A stretch of DNA of 33,492 bases from UBA6382 sp963600315 (GTDB taxonomy: Bacteria; Bacteroidota; Bacteroidia; Bacteroidales; Bacteroidaceae), in contig CAVCAW010000038.1 in assembly GCA_963600315.1 (NCBI GenBank), positions 1 through 33,492 of the forward strand, in the 5' to 3' direction. Position 1 is the first letter of the stretch. Each line of letters begins with the position of its first letter. A program made the position numbers and the translations under genes. The notes under the pieces are model-generated. The model saw only the letters and a list, made by a program, of their open reading frames with translations, did not search any database and had not been told where the DNA came from. Below are positions 8,366 through 16,577 of the stretch, one piece after another.

Positions 8366-9259
8366 ATGTATATTGCAGCTATCGACATAGGGTCAAACGC
8401 CATCAGACTGTTAATCAAAAACACCGAGCATTCGAAATTCTTGGCTAACATCGACACTATCCATGAAGACGAATACTATCAAAGAGTTCCGTTGAAAAGT
8501 GGCATCGACACCTTCACCCATGGTGCCATTCAGCCCAGGACCGTTGCTCTGCTCACCTACTCGATGTGCCAGTTTGCAGTCAAGATGAAAGAGTATGGCG
8601 TCAGCAAATACCGAGCCTGCGCCACGTCAGCCTATCGCGATGCGACCAACTCCTCAGCGGTGGTTAGGCGAGTGAAGCAAATCAGTGGGCTTGACATTGA
8701 CGTCATCACCGGCGACGAGGAGGCTCGGCTCACGCGCTGCAGCTTCCACCCCAGCAAAGAACAGGCCAACGACACATTTCTGTTTGTTGACGTAGGCGGA
8801 GGAAGCACTGAAATAAGCCTTGTGAGAGAAAGCGAGACAATCTATGCCCACTCTTTCAAGGTTGGATCAATGCGCTATGTGTGCAACACTCAGTCGAAGG
8901 AGGAAGAAGAAGCCCTCGACAAAGCCTTGGAAGGTCTTGCGCTAAAACACAATCCCATTCGCTACGTAGGCGTTGGAGGTTGCGTCAAGAAAGTAAGGAG
9001 TATGCTCAATGGGAGCGACAATCACTGCTCCATAAACGTAGATGACATGAACGACCTCTACGAAAATTTCCGCCAGCTCACCCCCAAGCAGATTGCCCAG
9101 AAATACTCCCTGCCGCTTGAGCGCGCCGACATCATGACCCCTGCGTCGTCTATCTTCCTGCGCATAGCCCGCAAGATAAATGCCTCGGAAATCATTGCGC
9201 CCAACATCGGAGTACGCGACGGAATAATCACAGAACTTTACCTATCACAAAACTTATAG
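8366..9259 (+). CDS. Ppx/GppA family phosphatase
   Basis: A 297-residue protein of the ASKHA fold, related to exopolyphosphatase and pppGpp 5'-phosphohydrolase. It shows MYIAAIDIGSNAIRLLI (phosphate-1 motif, Asp6), YRACATSAYRDATNS, IDVITGDEEARLT, FLFVDVGGGSTEISLV (phosphate-2 motif) and YVGVGGCVKKV. At about 300 residues it is the short form holding only the two-lobed catalytic part, without the HD-like C-terminal domain of E. coli Ppx. It likely hydrolyses polyphosphate or pppGpp; the sequence alone does not separate these. A strong terminator follows within 80 bp, closing this transcription unit. Confidence 0.9.
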   Translation: MYIAAIDIGSNAIRLLIKNTEHSKFLANIDTIHEDEYYQRVPLKSGIDTFTHGAIQPRTVALLTYSMCQFAVKMKEYGVSKYRACATSAYRDATNSSAVVRRVKQISGLDIDVITGDEEARLTRCSFHPSKEQANDTFLFVDVGGGSTEISLVRESETIYAHSFKVGSMRYVCNTQSKEEEEALDKALEGLALKHNPIRYVGVGGCVKKVRSMLNGSDNHCSINVDDMNDLYENFRQLTPKQIAQKYSLPLERADIMTPASSIFLRIARKINASEIIAPNIGVRDGIITELYLSQNL

Positions 9260-9262
9260 TTC

Positions 9263-9335
9263 AAAATGGCACTTTCGCCTCAAGCTTGCCCCAACTCGGC
9301 GGCGAAAATTATTGAGGCAAACTGCCATTTTTTTT
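9263..9335 (+). terminator. Long-stem intrinsic terminator after ppx
   Basis: AAAATGGCA...GCCTCAA (9263-9283) pairs with TTGAGGC...TGCCATTTT (9312-9331), a stem of about 20 bp with one bulge and one mismatch, followed by a run of eight T ending at 9335. The loop of about 28 nt is unusually long and contains TCGGCGGCGAAAA, which resembles the core of the adjacent repeat array. Confidence 0.85.
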
Positions 9336-9350
9336 GTGCCGACGGGGGAA

Positions 9351-9438
9351 TTTCGGCGGAAACGGATGTGCGTTTCGGCGGAAATTGATGACTGTTTCGG
9401 CGGAAATTGACAAGCGTTTCGGCGGAAAATGGGTCGCC
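9351..9438. repeat. 22-bp-period array, locus 1 (four direct units)
   Basis: Four perfect copies of TTTCGGCGGAAA start at 9351, 9373, 9395 and 9417, exactly 22 bp apart, separated by different 10-bp spacers (CGGATGTGCG, TTGATGACTG, TTGACAAGCG). All four point the same way. The array lies between the ppx terminator and the rimP promoter, in a 487-bp gap. Bases 9439-9588 hold nothing I can recognise. The same element recurs at 22474 and 33133. Confidence 0.9.
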
Positions 9439-9588
9439 ATGTGGTTGCCGGCAATCGTTGGGTGTGGCTACAGACAATCAATGTGGTCGATTGGGGCTGT
9501 CAGCTCAGGGTGCAGTTTGCGCATAGTAGGAGGGCTACAAGATTCTCTTTTTCAAAAAGTTTAGGGCGTGGTCAATAAAAAGGCGGTA

Positions 9589-9623
9589 TTTGTTGGACGT
9601 AAAAAAATAATGTTGTAATTTTG
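9589..9623 (+). promoter_or_regulatory. Promoter of the rimP-nusA-infB operon
   Basis: TAATTTTG at 9616-9623 matches the Bacteroidota -7 box TAnnTTTG. A TTTGTTGG stretch at 9589-9596 lies at about the right distance for the -33 box. Transcription would begin near 9630, leaving a leader of about 115 nt before rimP. Confidence 0.75.
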
Positions 9624-9638
9624 CAGTACACTGAGTGA

Positions 9639-9668
9639 GTGAGAGGTCCACGGAGCTGGACTTCTCAC
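9639..9668 (+). promoter_or_regulatory. Hairpin in the rimP leader
   Basis: GTGAGAGGTCC (9639-9649) and GGACTTCTCAC (9658-9668) form an 11-bp stem with one G-T pair and an 8-nt loop, starting just downstream of the predicted transcription start. No T-run follows, so it is not an obvious terminator. It could act in attenuation, in mRNA stability or as a binding site for an operon product (inference). Confidence 0.65.
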
Positions 9669-9746
9669 TTTCGGTTATAAAGAAGCCAGCCGGAACGTAG
9701 AGCCCGTTAGCGCTTTTGGATTAAACTTAATTTTAGCGACTGAAGA

Positions 9747-10211
9747 ATGATTGAAAAAGAGAAGGTTAGATGCCTAGTGAATCAATGGCTTGACGGCAAG
9801 GATTATTTTCTCGCCGATTTGACTGTTTCGGACGACGACCGCATTGTGGTTGAGATTGACCACAAGGAGGGCGTCTGGATTGACGACTGCGTGGAACTGA
9901 GCAAGTTCATAGAGTCTAACCTCGACCGCGATGTTGAGGACTATGAGCTCGAGGTGGGCAGTGCCGGCATTGGCCAGCCCTTCAAGGTGCGTCAGCAGTA
10001 TGACAACAATGTCGGCGCAGAGGTAGAGGTGTTGCTGACCGACGGCAAGAAGCTCAAGGGCGTGCTCAAGTCGGTGGACGACAGCGGCATCGTGGTCACC
10101 GTGAAGACCAAGATGAAGCCCGAAGGCGCCAAGCGCCCCAAGATGGTCGACGTGGACACGACTGTGTCGTTTGGCGACATCAAGGAGACGAAGGCTGTCA
10201 TAAATTTCTAA
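9747..10211 (+). CDS. rimP: Ribosome maturation factor RimP
   Basis: A 154-residue cytoplasmic protein that helps 30S subunit assembly. The N-terminal alpha/beta domain (about 1-80) carries VEIDHKEGVWIDDCVELSKFIESNLD and EDYELEVGSAGIGQPFKVRQQY, the latter corresponding to the family's conserved L-E-V-[ST]-S-P-G region, here VGSAGIG. A small Sm-like beta-barrel follows (EVEVLLTDGKKLKGVLKSVDDSGIVVTV). It is the first gene of the run to nusA and infB, an order shared by many bacteria. The coding sequence starts about 115 nt after the predicted transcription start. Confidence 0.93.
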   Translation: MIEKEKVRCLVNQWLDGKDYFLADLTVSDDDRIVVEIDHKEGVWIDDCVELSKFIESNLDRDVEDYELEVGSAGIGQPFKVRQQYDNNVGAEVEVLLTDGKKLKGVLKSVDDSGIVVTVKTKMKPEGAKRPKMVDVDTTVSFGDIKETKAVINF

Positions 10212-10306
10212 ACTAAGGGGGAGCGGAGATGTGCCTGGTCATGGTGGGCCGGGCGACTGAGTTTGCCCTTCGACCAACTGGAAGAAAAGAAAAATATATA
10301 CATAAA

Positions 10307-11572
10307 ATGGCAAAGAAAAACATAGACACAGTTAGTCTTATAGACACTTTTGCAGAGTTTAAGGAAACGAAGAGTATTGACGCAGCTACGATGGTGAGTG
10401 TGCTGGAGGAGAGCTTCCGCGGCGTAATCGCCAAGATGTTTGGCTCTGACGACAACTATGATGTCATCGTCAACCCTGCCAAGGGTGACTGCGAGATATA
10501 CCGCAACCGCGTGGTGGTGGCAGACGACGAAGTGGCCGACACCAACCGCGAGATTTCGCTCAGCGAGGCTCGCAAGATTGCTGACGACTATGAGATTGGT
10601 GAAGACGTGAGCGAGCGTATTGACTTCACCAAGTTCGGTCGCAGAGCTATACTGAACCTTCGCCAGACCTTGGCGGGCAAGATTCTTGAGTTGGAGCACG
10701 ATGCTCTCTACAACAAGTATAAGGACCGCGTGGGCGAGGTGATAAGCGGCGAGGTCTATCAGATATGGAAAAACGAGATGTTGCTCATCGACGACGAGGG
10801 CAACGAGTTGCTCTTGCCCAAGAACCAGCAGATACCGGGCGACTTCTTCCACAAGGGTGACATAGTGAGAGCTGTAGTGAACCGTGTGGAGAACACCAAT
10901 AACAACCCCAAGATTTACCTCAGCCGCACGGCTCCGGAGTTCTTGCAGAGACTGCTCGAGGCCGAAGTGCCCGAAATCAACGATGGTCTCATCACGGTGA
11001 AGAAGGTGGCACGTATTCCTGGCGAGCGCGCCAAGATTGCCGTAGAGAGCTATGACGACCGAATTGACCCAGTGGGTGCTTGTGTGGGCGTGAAGGGCCG
11101 CAGAGTTCACGGCATTGTGCGTGAGCTCCACAACGAGAATCTCGATGTGCTCAACTACACTTCTAACGTAACCCTCTTCATGCAGCGTGCCTTGAGCCCA
11201 GCTACGGTGACGAGCATTACGCTTGACGAAGAGAACAAGACCGCCCAGGTGTATCTCAAGCCCAAAGAGGTGTCGCTTGCGATTGGCCGCAATGGTCTCA
11301 ACATAAAACTGGCGAGCATGATAACGGGCTACACCATCGACGTGTTCAGGGAGTCTAACGAAGACGAGCCTCAGATTGACGACATCTATCTTGACGAATT
11401 CAAGGATGAGATTGAATCATGGATTATAGATTCGCTCAAGGCTGCCGGCTATCAGACAGCACGCCAGATTTTGGCTGCATCGCACGAAGAAGTGGCAGAC
11501 CAGGCTGACCTGGAACTCGACACTGTTGACGACGTAATCAAGGTGCTCAAGGAGGAGTTTGACCAGGAGTAA
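10307..11572 (+). CDS. nusA: Transcription termination/antitermination factor NusA
   Basis: A 421-residue protein that binds RNA polymerase and nascent RNA and modulates pausing, termination and antitermination. The frame is open upstream to 10229, but the NusA fold begins at MAKKNIDTVSLIDTFAEFKETKSI, so ATG 10307 is chosen. The N-terminal polymerase-binding domain (about 1-125) is followed by an S1 domain (about 135-200; GEVISGEVYQIWKNEMLLIDD) and two KH domains (about 205-345; GVKGRRVHGIVRELHNENLDVLNY and LAIGRNGLNIKLASMITGYTIDV). A short acidic helical C-terminus (to EEFDQE) follows. It sits 95 bp after rimP and 78 bp before infB. Confidence 0.95.
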   Translation: MAKKNIDTVSLIDTFAEFKETKSIDAATMVSVLEESFRGVIAKMFGSDDNYDVIVNPAKGDCEIYRNRVVVADDEVADTNREISLSEARKIADDYEIGEDVSERIDFTKFGRRAILNLRQTLAGKILELEHDALYNKYKDRVGEVISGEVYQIWKNEMLLIDDEGNELLLPKNQQIPGDFFHKGDIVRAVVNRVENTNNNPKIYLSRTAPEFLQRLLEAEVPEINDGLITVKKVARIPGERAKIAVESYDDRIDPVGACVGVKGRRVHGIVRELHNENLDVLNYTSNVTLFMQRALSPATVTSITLDEENKTAQVYLKPKEVSLAIGRNGLNIKLASMITGYTIDVFRESNEDEPQIDDIYLDEFKDEIESWIIDSLKAAGYQTARQILAASHEEVADQADLELDTVDDVIKVLKEEFDQE

Positions 11573-11650
11573 GCGGTCTCGGTACGGCAAGGCACCAAGA
11601 AGTCTTCTCGGATTAGTAAATTAGCATAAAATAATTTTATATAGCAATTA

Positions 11651-14491
11651 ATGAGCGTTAGATTAAATAGAGTTTTAAAAGAGTTCAACATCGGACTGCA
11701 GACCGTTGTGGACTTTCTGGAGAAGAAAGGGTATAATGTCGATGCTGACATGAATGCGAAGATCACCGAAGAGCAGTACGACATTGTGAAGAAGGAGTTC
11801 GGCAGCGACAAGACCCAGAAGCAGGAGGCTGAGGACATCAGCACCAAGAGGGCTGAGGAGAAGAAGGCCCAGGTCAAAGCTTCCGTTAAGGAAATAAAGA
11901 CGGAACTGCCCAAGCAACCGCAATTCAAGACGGTAGGCAAGGTGAATCTTGACAACCTGTCACCCAAACACACCGTCACTACGCCCGAAGCTCCTAAGCC
12001 AGCCGAGGTTGTAGCCCCCAAGAAGGAAGAACCGGTAAAGACGGCACCCGTTGCTAAAGCTCCGGTTGCACCTGAACCGACTCCCGAGCCTGCTCCAGAG
12101 CCTACTCCAGAGCCAGTCAAAGAGCCAGCTCCCGAACCAGCTCCTGTGGCAACTCCCGCACCTGTAGCTACCGCTACTCCGGCTGAAACTGCAGCAACGC
12201 CGGCAGAGGAAGAGAAAGCGGCTACGCCATCTTCGGACGGCGTCTTCAGACCAGGCAAGGCGCAGACGCTGGAGGGTCCCAAGGTGCTCGGCACCATTGA
12301 CTTGTCGACTATCAACGAGACGACTCGCCCTAAGAAGAAGAGCAAAGAAGAACGCAAGAAAGAGCGTGACGAGAAGATACGCCAGCAGTTTGCAGTGCCG
12401 GCCAACAAGAAGAAGCGCAACCGCATACAGCCCAACAAGGTTGACATCAACTCGGAGGGCAATGCCATTGCCAACAACCAGCAGTCTGGCAACAACAATG
12501 GCAACAACAACAAGAACCAGAAGCAGAAAGGCAGAAACCAGAAATTTGCCAACAACGGCGGAGCTCACGCTGCGGTCAAACCGGCTGTGTCTGACGAGGA
12601 TGTAGCAAAGGAGGTAAAGAAGACCTTGGCGCGCCTGCAAAACAAGAAGGCTTTTGCCAGCGGCGTGAAGTATCGCCGCGAAAAGCGTGACCAGATACGC
12701 GACAAGATGGAGCAACAGCTCAGCGAAGAAGCATCAGAGAGCAAGACGCTCAAGCTCACAGAGTTTGTTACCGCCAACGAGCTTGCGAGCATGATGGGAG
12801 TGCCCGTGACCAAGGTTATCGGCACGTGTATGAGCATCGGCATGATGATAAGCATCAACCAGCGCATGGACGCTGAGACTATCAACATGGTGGCCGAAGA
12901 GTTTGGGTTCAAGACCGAATATGTCAGCGCTTCAGTATCGGAGGCTGTACAAGAGGAGGAAGACCAGATTGAAGACCTCGAGCCGCGCGACCCGATTGTG
13001 ACTGTGATGGGTCATGTGGACCACGGTAAGACTTCGCTGCTCGACTGGGTGCGCAAGAGTAATGTCATAGCAGGCGAGGCCGGTGGCATCACACAGCACA
13101 TTGGTGCCTACAACGTAAAGTTGGAGAATGGGCGCAGAATAACATTCCTCGACACTCCGGGCCACGAGGCCTTTACCGCCATGCGTGCCCGTGGTGCGCA
13201 AGTGACCGACATTGCCATCATCATCATCGCCGCTGACGACGACGTGATGCCTCAGACCAAGGAGGCAATAGCCCACGCTCAGGCAGCCGGTGTACCCATG
13301 GTGTTTGCCATCAACAAGATTGACAAGCCGGGAGCCAATCCTGACAAGGTGAAGGAGTCGCTGGCCAACATGAACCTCCTCGTTGAGGACTGGGGCGGAA
13401 AATATCAGTGTCAAGAGATATCGGCCAAGAAAGGCGTAGGCGTCAATGAGCTGCTTGAAAAGGTATTGCTCGAAGCCGACATGCTTGAGCTGAAGGCTAA
13501 CCCCAACCGCAAGGCTACGGGTACTATCATAGAGTCGTCGCTCGACAAGGGTCGTGGCTATGTGGCAACAATATTGGTGAGCAACGGCACGCTGAGCATC
13601 GGCGACAATGTGATCGCCGGCACGTGCTATGGTCGTGTGAAAGACCTCACCGACGAACGCGGTCGCAAGATTAAGAGTGTAGGTCCTGCCAGAGCGGCTA
13701 CACTGCTCGGACTCAACGGAGCTCCTCAGGCGGGCGACACATTCCACGTGATGGACTCTGAGCCCGAAGCTCGCGAAATAGCCAACAAGCGTCTGCAACT
13801 GCAGCGCGAACAGGGCATCCGCACACAGCACCGCATCGGTCTGGAGGAAATCGGCGCACGCATCGCCATGGGTGGCATTGAGGAACTCAACATCATCGTC
13901 AAGGGCGACGTGGACGGTTCGGTGGAGGCTCTGTCGGATTCGCTCATCAAGCTGTCTACCGAGAAGATTAAGGTGAACGTGATACACAAGGCTGTAGGAC
14001 AGATTTCGGAAAACGACATCGTGCTGGCAGCTGCCTCGAAGGCTATCATCATAGGTTTCCAAGTGCGTCCGAGCAAGGGTGCGCGTCTCGAAGCCGACAA
14101 GCAGGGTGTGGACATCCGTCTGTATTCTGTAATCTATGACGCCATCGAGGAAGTCAAGGAGGCCATGGAGGGCTTGCTCAAGCCTATCGTGAAGGAGGAG
14201 CAGACGGCTCAAGTGGAAGTGCGCCAGGTGTACCGCATCAGCAAGGTCGGCCTTGTGGCCGGTGCCTATGTGCTTGACGGCAAAGTGTCGCGCACAGACA
14301 AGGCACGTGTTGTTCGTGAGGGCATCGTGGTATTCGCCGGCGAAATCAACGCCTTGAAGCGCTTCAAGGACGATGTCAAGGAGGTCAGCACCAACTTCGA
14401 GTGCGGAATCTCACTGACCAACTGCAACGATCTTCGCGAGGGCGACATCATCGAGACCTACAAGGAAGTAGAAATCAAACAAAAACTATAG
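11651..14491 (+). CDS. infB: Translation initiation factor IF-2
   Basis: A 946-residue GTPase that brings fMet-tRNA to the 30S subunit. The N-terminal IF2_N helical domain begins SVRLNRVLKEFNIGLQTVVDFLEKKG. Residues about 110-210 are a Pro-Ala-Glu-Thr-rich disordered linker with EPTPEPAPEPTPEP repeats, followed by Lys- and Asn-rich segments (NNNGNNNKNQKQKGRNQ). The G domain starts near 450: GHVDHGKTSLL (G1, from about 454), GGITQHIGAY, DTPGHEAF (G3) and NKID (G4). EF-Tu-like domains II and III and the C-terminal domain (VRQVYRISKVGLVAGAYVLDGKV...) complete it. The long, low-complexity N-terminus is usual in Bacteroidota. Confidence 0.97.
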   Translation: MSVRLNRVLKEFNIGLQTVVDFLEKKGYNVDADMNAKITEEQYDIVKKEFGSDKTQKQEAEDISTKRAEEKKAQVKASVKEIKTELPKQPQFKTVGKVNLDNLSPKHTVTTPEAPKPAEVVAPKKEEPVKTAPVAKAPVAPEPTPEPAPEPTPEPVKEPAPEPAPVATPAPVATATPAETAATPAEEEKAATPSSDGVFRPGKAQTLEGPKVLGTIDLSTINETTRPKKKSKEERKKERDEKIRQQFAVPANKKKRNRIQPNKVDINSEGNAIANNQQSGNNNGNNNKNQKQKGRNQKFANNGGAHAAVKPAVSDEDVAKEVKKTLARLQNKKAFASGVKYRREKRDQIRDKMEQQLSEEASESKTLKLTEFVTANELASMMGVPVTKVIGTCMSIGMMISINQRMDAETINMVAEEFGFKTEYVSASVSEAVQEEEDQIEDLEPRDPIVTVMGHVDHGKTSLLDWVRKSNVIAGEAGGITQHIGAYNVKLENGRRITFLDTPGHEAFTAMRARGAQVTDIAIIIIAADDDVMPQTKEAIAHAQAAGVPMVFAINKIDKPGANPDKVKESLANMNLLVEDWGGKYQCQEISAKKGVGVNELLEKVLLEADMLELKANPNRKATGTIIESSLDKGRGYVATILVSNGTLSIGDNVIAGTCYGRVKDLTDERGRKIKSVGPARAATLLGLNGAPQAGDTFHVMDSEPEAREIANKRLQLQREQGIRTQHRIGLEEIGARIAMGGIEELNIIVKGDVDGSVEALSDSLIKLSTEKIKVNVIHKAVGQISENDIVLAAASKAIIIGFQVRPSKGARLEADKQGVDIRLYSVIYDAIEEVKEAMEGLLKPIVKEEQTAQVEVRQVYRISKVGLVAGAYVLDGKVSRTDKARVVREGIVVFAGEINALKRFKDDVKEVSTNFECGISLTNCNDLREGDIIETYKEVEIKQKL

Positions 14492-14500
14492 TACAAGACC

Positions 14501-15070
14501 ATGGTAACGGTGGATGTGATAATAGTGCTGATACTGCTGTGGGGCGCATGGAGAGGTTGGAAAGCCGGTTTAATAAAGGAGGCTATCTCAACTTGCGGCC
14601 TCATCGTGGGACTGCTGTTCGCCGTGTTATTCTACAAGACACTTGGAGAGCACTTCACACCCCTGCTCGGGTCGGGCAGTCTTGCCTCATATGGAGGCTG
14701 CGTATTGGCATTTGTGGCGATATGGGTGTTGGTACCCCTATTGGCCGGAATGGCAGCCAACGTCTTGACCAAGGCAGTGAAGAGTGTGGCTCTTGGTCCG
14801 CTCAACTCATTGTTGGGAATGCTGCTCGGTGCAGTGAAGTTCCTGATACTGATCAGCTTTGTGTTCAGCGCAATGTCCTACGTAGGCATCGTGTCGGAGC
14901 AGAAGAAAAACAGCTCCAAGCTATATCCCTACGTCACGGCGCTGGGCGACTTGGCTTTGGGCAAAAGTAACATAGCGGAAGAGAGCGACAAGAATAAAGA
15001 AAAGACTGTGATTATCAAGTTCGACCGTAGTCACAAGGAGGAAAAGGATGGAGCGAGACGCGGAAAATAG
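14501..15070 (+). CDS. CvpA family membrane protein
   Basis: A 189-residue inner-membrane protein with about four hydrophobic segments (residues about 4-35, 36-50, 62-85 and 100-125) and a charged cytoplasmic tail ending KEEKDGARRGK. The opening VDVIIVLILLWGAWRGWKAGLIKEA is the CvpA signature (colicin V production family). The molecular role of CvpA is not settled; in other bacteria it affects envelope homeostasis. It starts 9 bp after infB and overlaps sufB by 23 bp, and its tail contains the AAGGAGG ribosome binding site of sufB. Confidence 0.85.
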   Translation: MVTVDVIIVLILLWGAWRGWKAGLIKEAISTCGLIVGLLFAVLFYKTLGEHFTPLLGSGSLASYGGCVLAFVAIWVLVPLLAGMAANVLTKAVKSVALGPLNSLLGMLLGAVKFLILISFVFSAMSYVGIVSEQKKNSSKLYPYVTALGDLALGKSNIAEESDKNKEKTVIIKFDRSHKEEKDGARRGK

Positions 15071-16499
15071 TTTTATAAAAGAAGTCGCGGGCAAGGACTA
15101 CGAATATGGGTTCACTACCGACATCAAGACCGAGATTATAGAGCGCGGTCTTGACGAGAATGTGGTGCGCCTCATTTCGGAGAAGAAGGGCGAGCCGCAA
15201 TGGCTGCTCGACTTCAGACTCAAGGCTTTCAGATACTGGCTTACGCTTGAGCAACCGTCGTGGGGTCACGTAAACTTGCCGCAGATTGACTATCAGGCAA
15301 TATCCTATTATGCCGACCCACGCGGCACGGCAGAGGGGAAAAAGCCAACAGCCATAGACCCCGAACTCGAAAAGACGTTCGACAAGCTGGGCATACCCCT
15401 TCAGGAGCGTCTGGCGCTTAGCGGAGTTGCCGTCGATGCGGTTATGGACTCCGTGTCGGTGAAGACCACCTTCAAGGAGCGCTTGGCAGAGAAGGGCATC
15501 GTGTTTTGCTCTATGTCGGAGGCTGTAAAGACACATCCTGACCTGGTAAAGCAATATTTGGGCAGCGTGGTGCCCTATCGCGACAACTTTTTCGCTGCCC
15601 TCAACAGCGCTGTGTTCAGCGATGGCTCATTTGTTTACATTCCCAAGGGAGTAAGATGCCCGATGGAGCTTTCGACCTATTTCAGAATCAACGCCATCAA
15701 CACTGGGCAGTTTGAGCGCACGCTGATAGTCTGCGACGACGGCGGCTACGTCTCCTATCTGGAGGGTTGCACAGCACCGATGCGCGACGAGAACCAGCTC
15801 CACGCCGCCATAGTTGAGATTGTGGTCAACAAGGATGCCGAAGTGAAGTACTCGACCGTGCAGAACTGGTATCCTGGCGACAAGGACGGCAAGGGCGGTG
15901 TGTATAACCTCGTGACCAAGCGCGGACAGCTCAGGGGCGAGAACAGCAAACTGTCGTGGACTCAGGTGGAGACTGGCTCTGCCATCACTTGGAAATATCC
16001 GAGCTGCGTGTTGCAAGGCGACAACTCGGTGGCAGAATTCTACTCGGTGGCGGTGACCAACAACTACCAAGAGGCCGACACCGGCACGAAGATGATACAT
16101 GTGGGCAAAAACACCAAAAGCACCATAGTGAGCAAGGGAATCTCGGCTGGCCACAGCCAGAACTCTTATCGCGGACTGGTGAAGACCGGCAGCAAGGCGC
16201 AAGGCGCACGCAACTATTCGAGCTGCGACTCGCTACTGCTGAGCGACACGTGCGGAGCCCACACCTTTCCATATATAGACGTAAACAACGACACGAGCAT
16301 AGTGGAACACGAGGCAACCACCTCAAAGATATCGGAAGAGCAGCTGTTCTACTGCAACCAGCGCGGCATTCCGATGGAAGAGGCGGTAGGGCTGATTGTC
16401 AACGGCTATGCCAAAGAAGTGTTGAGCAAGTTGCCGATGGAGTTTGCCGTAGAGGCACAGAAGCTTTTGTCGGTGTCGCTCGAAGGCTCGGTCGGTTGA
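15048..16499 (+). CDS. sufB: Fe-S cluster assembly scaffold SufB
   Basis: A 483-residue subunit of the SufBCD scaffold, which builds Fe-S clusters in the cytoplasm. It shows the family's beta-helix core (CPMELSTYFRINAINTGQFERTLIVCDDGGYVSYLEGCTAP) and the C-terminal segment SSCDSLLLSDTCGAHTFPYIDVNNDTSIVEHEATTSKISEEQLFYCNQRGI, holding the conserved Cys and Glu-His residues of the SufB-SufD interface. Length is normal. The start at 15048 lies inside cvpA and is preceded by AAGGAGG at an ideal distance, one of the few strong Shine-Dalgarno sites here. It heads a sufBCDS set; sufE or sufU is not in the window. Confidence 0.96.
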   Translation: MERDAENSFIKEVAGKDYEYGFTTDIKTEIIERGLDENVVRLISEKKGEPQWLLDFRLKAFRYWLTLEQPSWGHVNLPQIDYQAISYYADPRGTAEGKKPTAIDPELEKTFDKLGIPLQERLALSGVAVDAVMDSVSVKTTFKERLAEKGIVFCSMSEAVKTHPDLVKQYLGSVVPYRDNFFAALNSAVFSDGSFVYIPKGVRCPMELSTYFRINAINTGQFERTLIVCDDGGYVSYLEGCTAPMRDENQLHAAIVEIVVNKDAEVKYSTVQNWYPGDKDGKGGVYNLVTKRGQLRGENSKLSWTQVETGSAITWKYPSCVLQGDNSVAEFYSVAVTNNYQEADTGTKMIHVGKNTKSTIVSKGISAGHSQNSYRGLVKTGSKAQGARNYSSCDSLLLSDTCGAHTFPYIDVNNDTSIVEHEATTSKISEEQLFYCNQRGIPMEEAVGLIVNGYAKEVLSKLPMEFAVEAQKLLSVSLEGSVG

Positions 16500-16513
16500 C
16501 AAGGACTGGTCAA

Positions 16514-16538
16514 TTGGCAGACTCTCTCGGTCTGTCAA
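16514..16538 (+). promoter_or_regulatory. Hairpin in the sufB-sufC gap
   Basis: TTGGCAGAC (16514-16522) and GTCTGTCAA (16530-16538) form a 9-bp stem with one G-T pair and a 7-nt loop in the 78-bp gap. GGTTGAC also occurs as a direct repeat at both ends of the gap, once at the sufB stop and once just before the sufC leader. There is no T-run. It may protect or process the message between the two genes (inference). Confidence 0.55.
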
Positions 16539-16577
16539 CAAGATTTGACTGGTTGACATGAACACAATTAGAAGACA

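Noticed and set aside
9351..9438. CRISPR array
   Set aside because: Repeats are only 12 bp and spacers 10 bp, there are four units, units may be inverted or degenerate, and no cas gene is present.
9334..9564. Small ORF of 76 codons across the 22-bp array and flank
   Set aside because: Its sequence is a translation of the repeat cores (FGGN and FRRK runs), and the 22-bp period shifts frame at every unit. Similar short frames appear over the other two arrays only because they share the cores.
10229..10306. N-terminal extension of NusA by 26 codons
   Set aside because: The extension contains no NusA sequence and runs through the rimP-nusA gap; homology begins at MAKKNIDTV.
12932..14212. 426-codon antisense ORF over infB
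   Set aside because: It is a shadow of the IF-2 G domain and C-terminus; no domain or promoter supports it.
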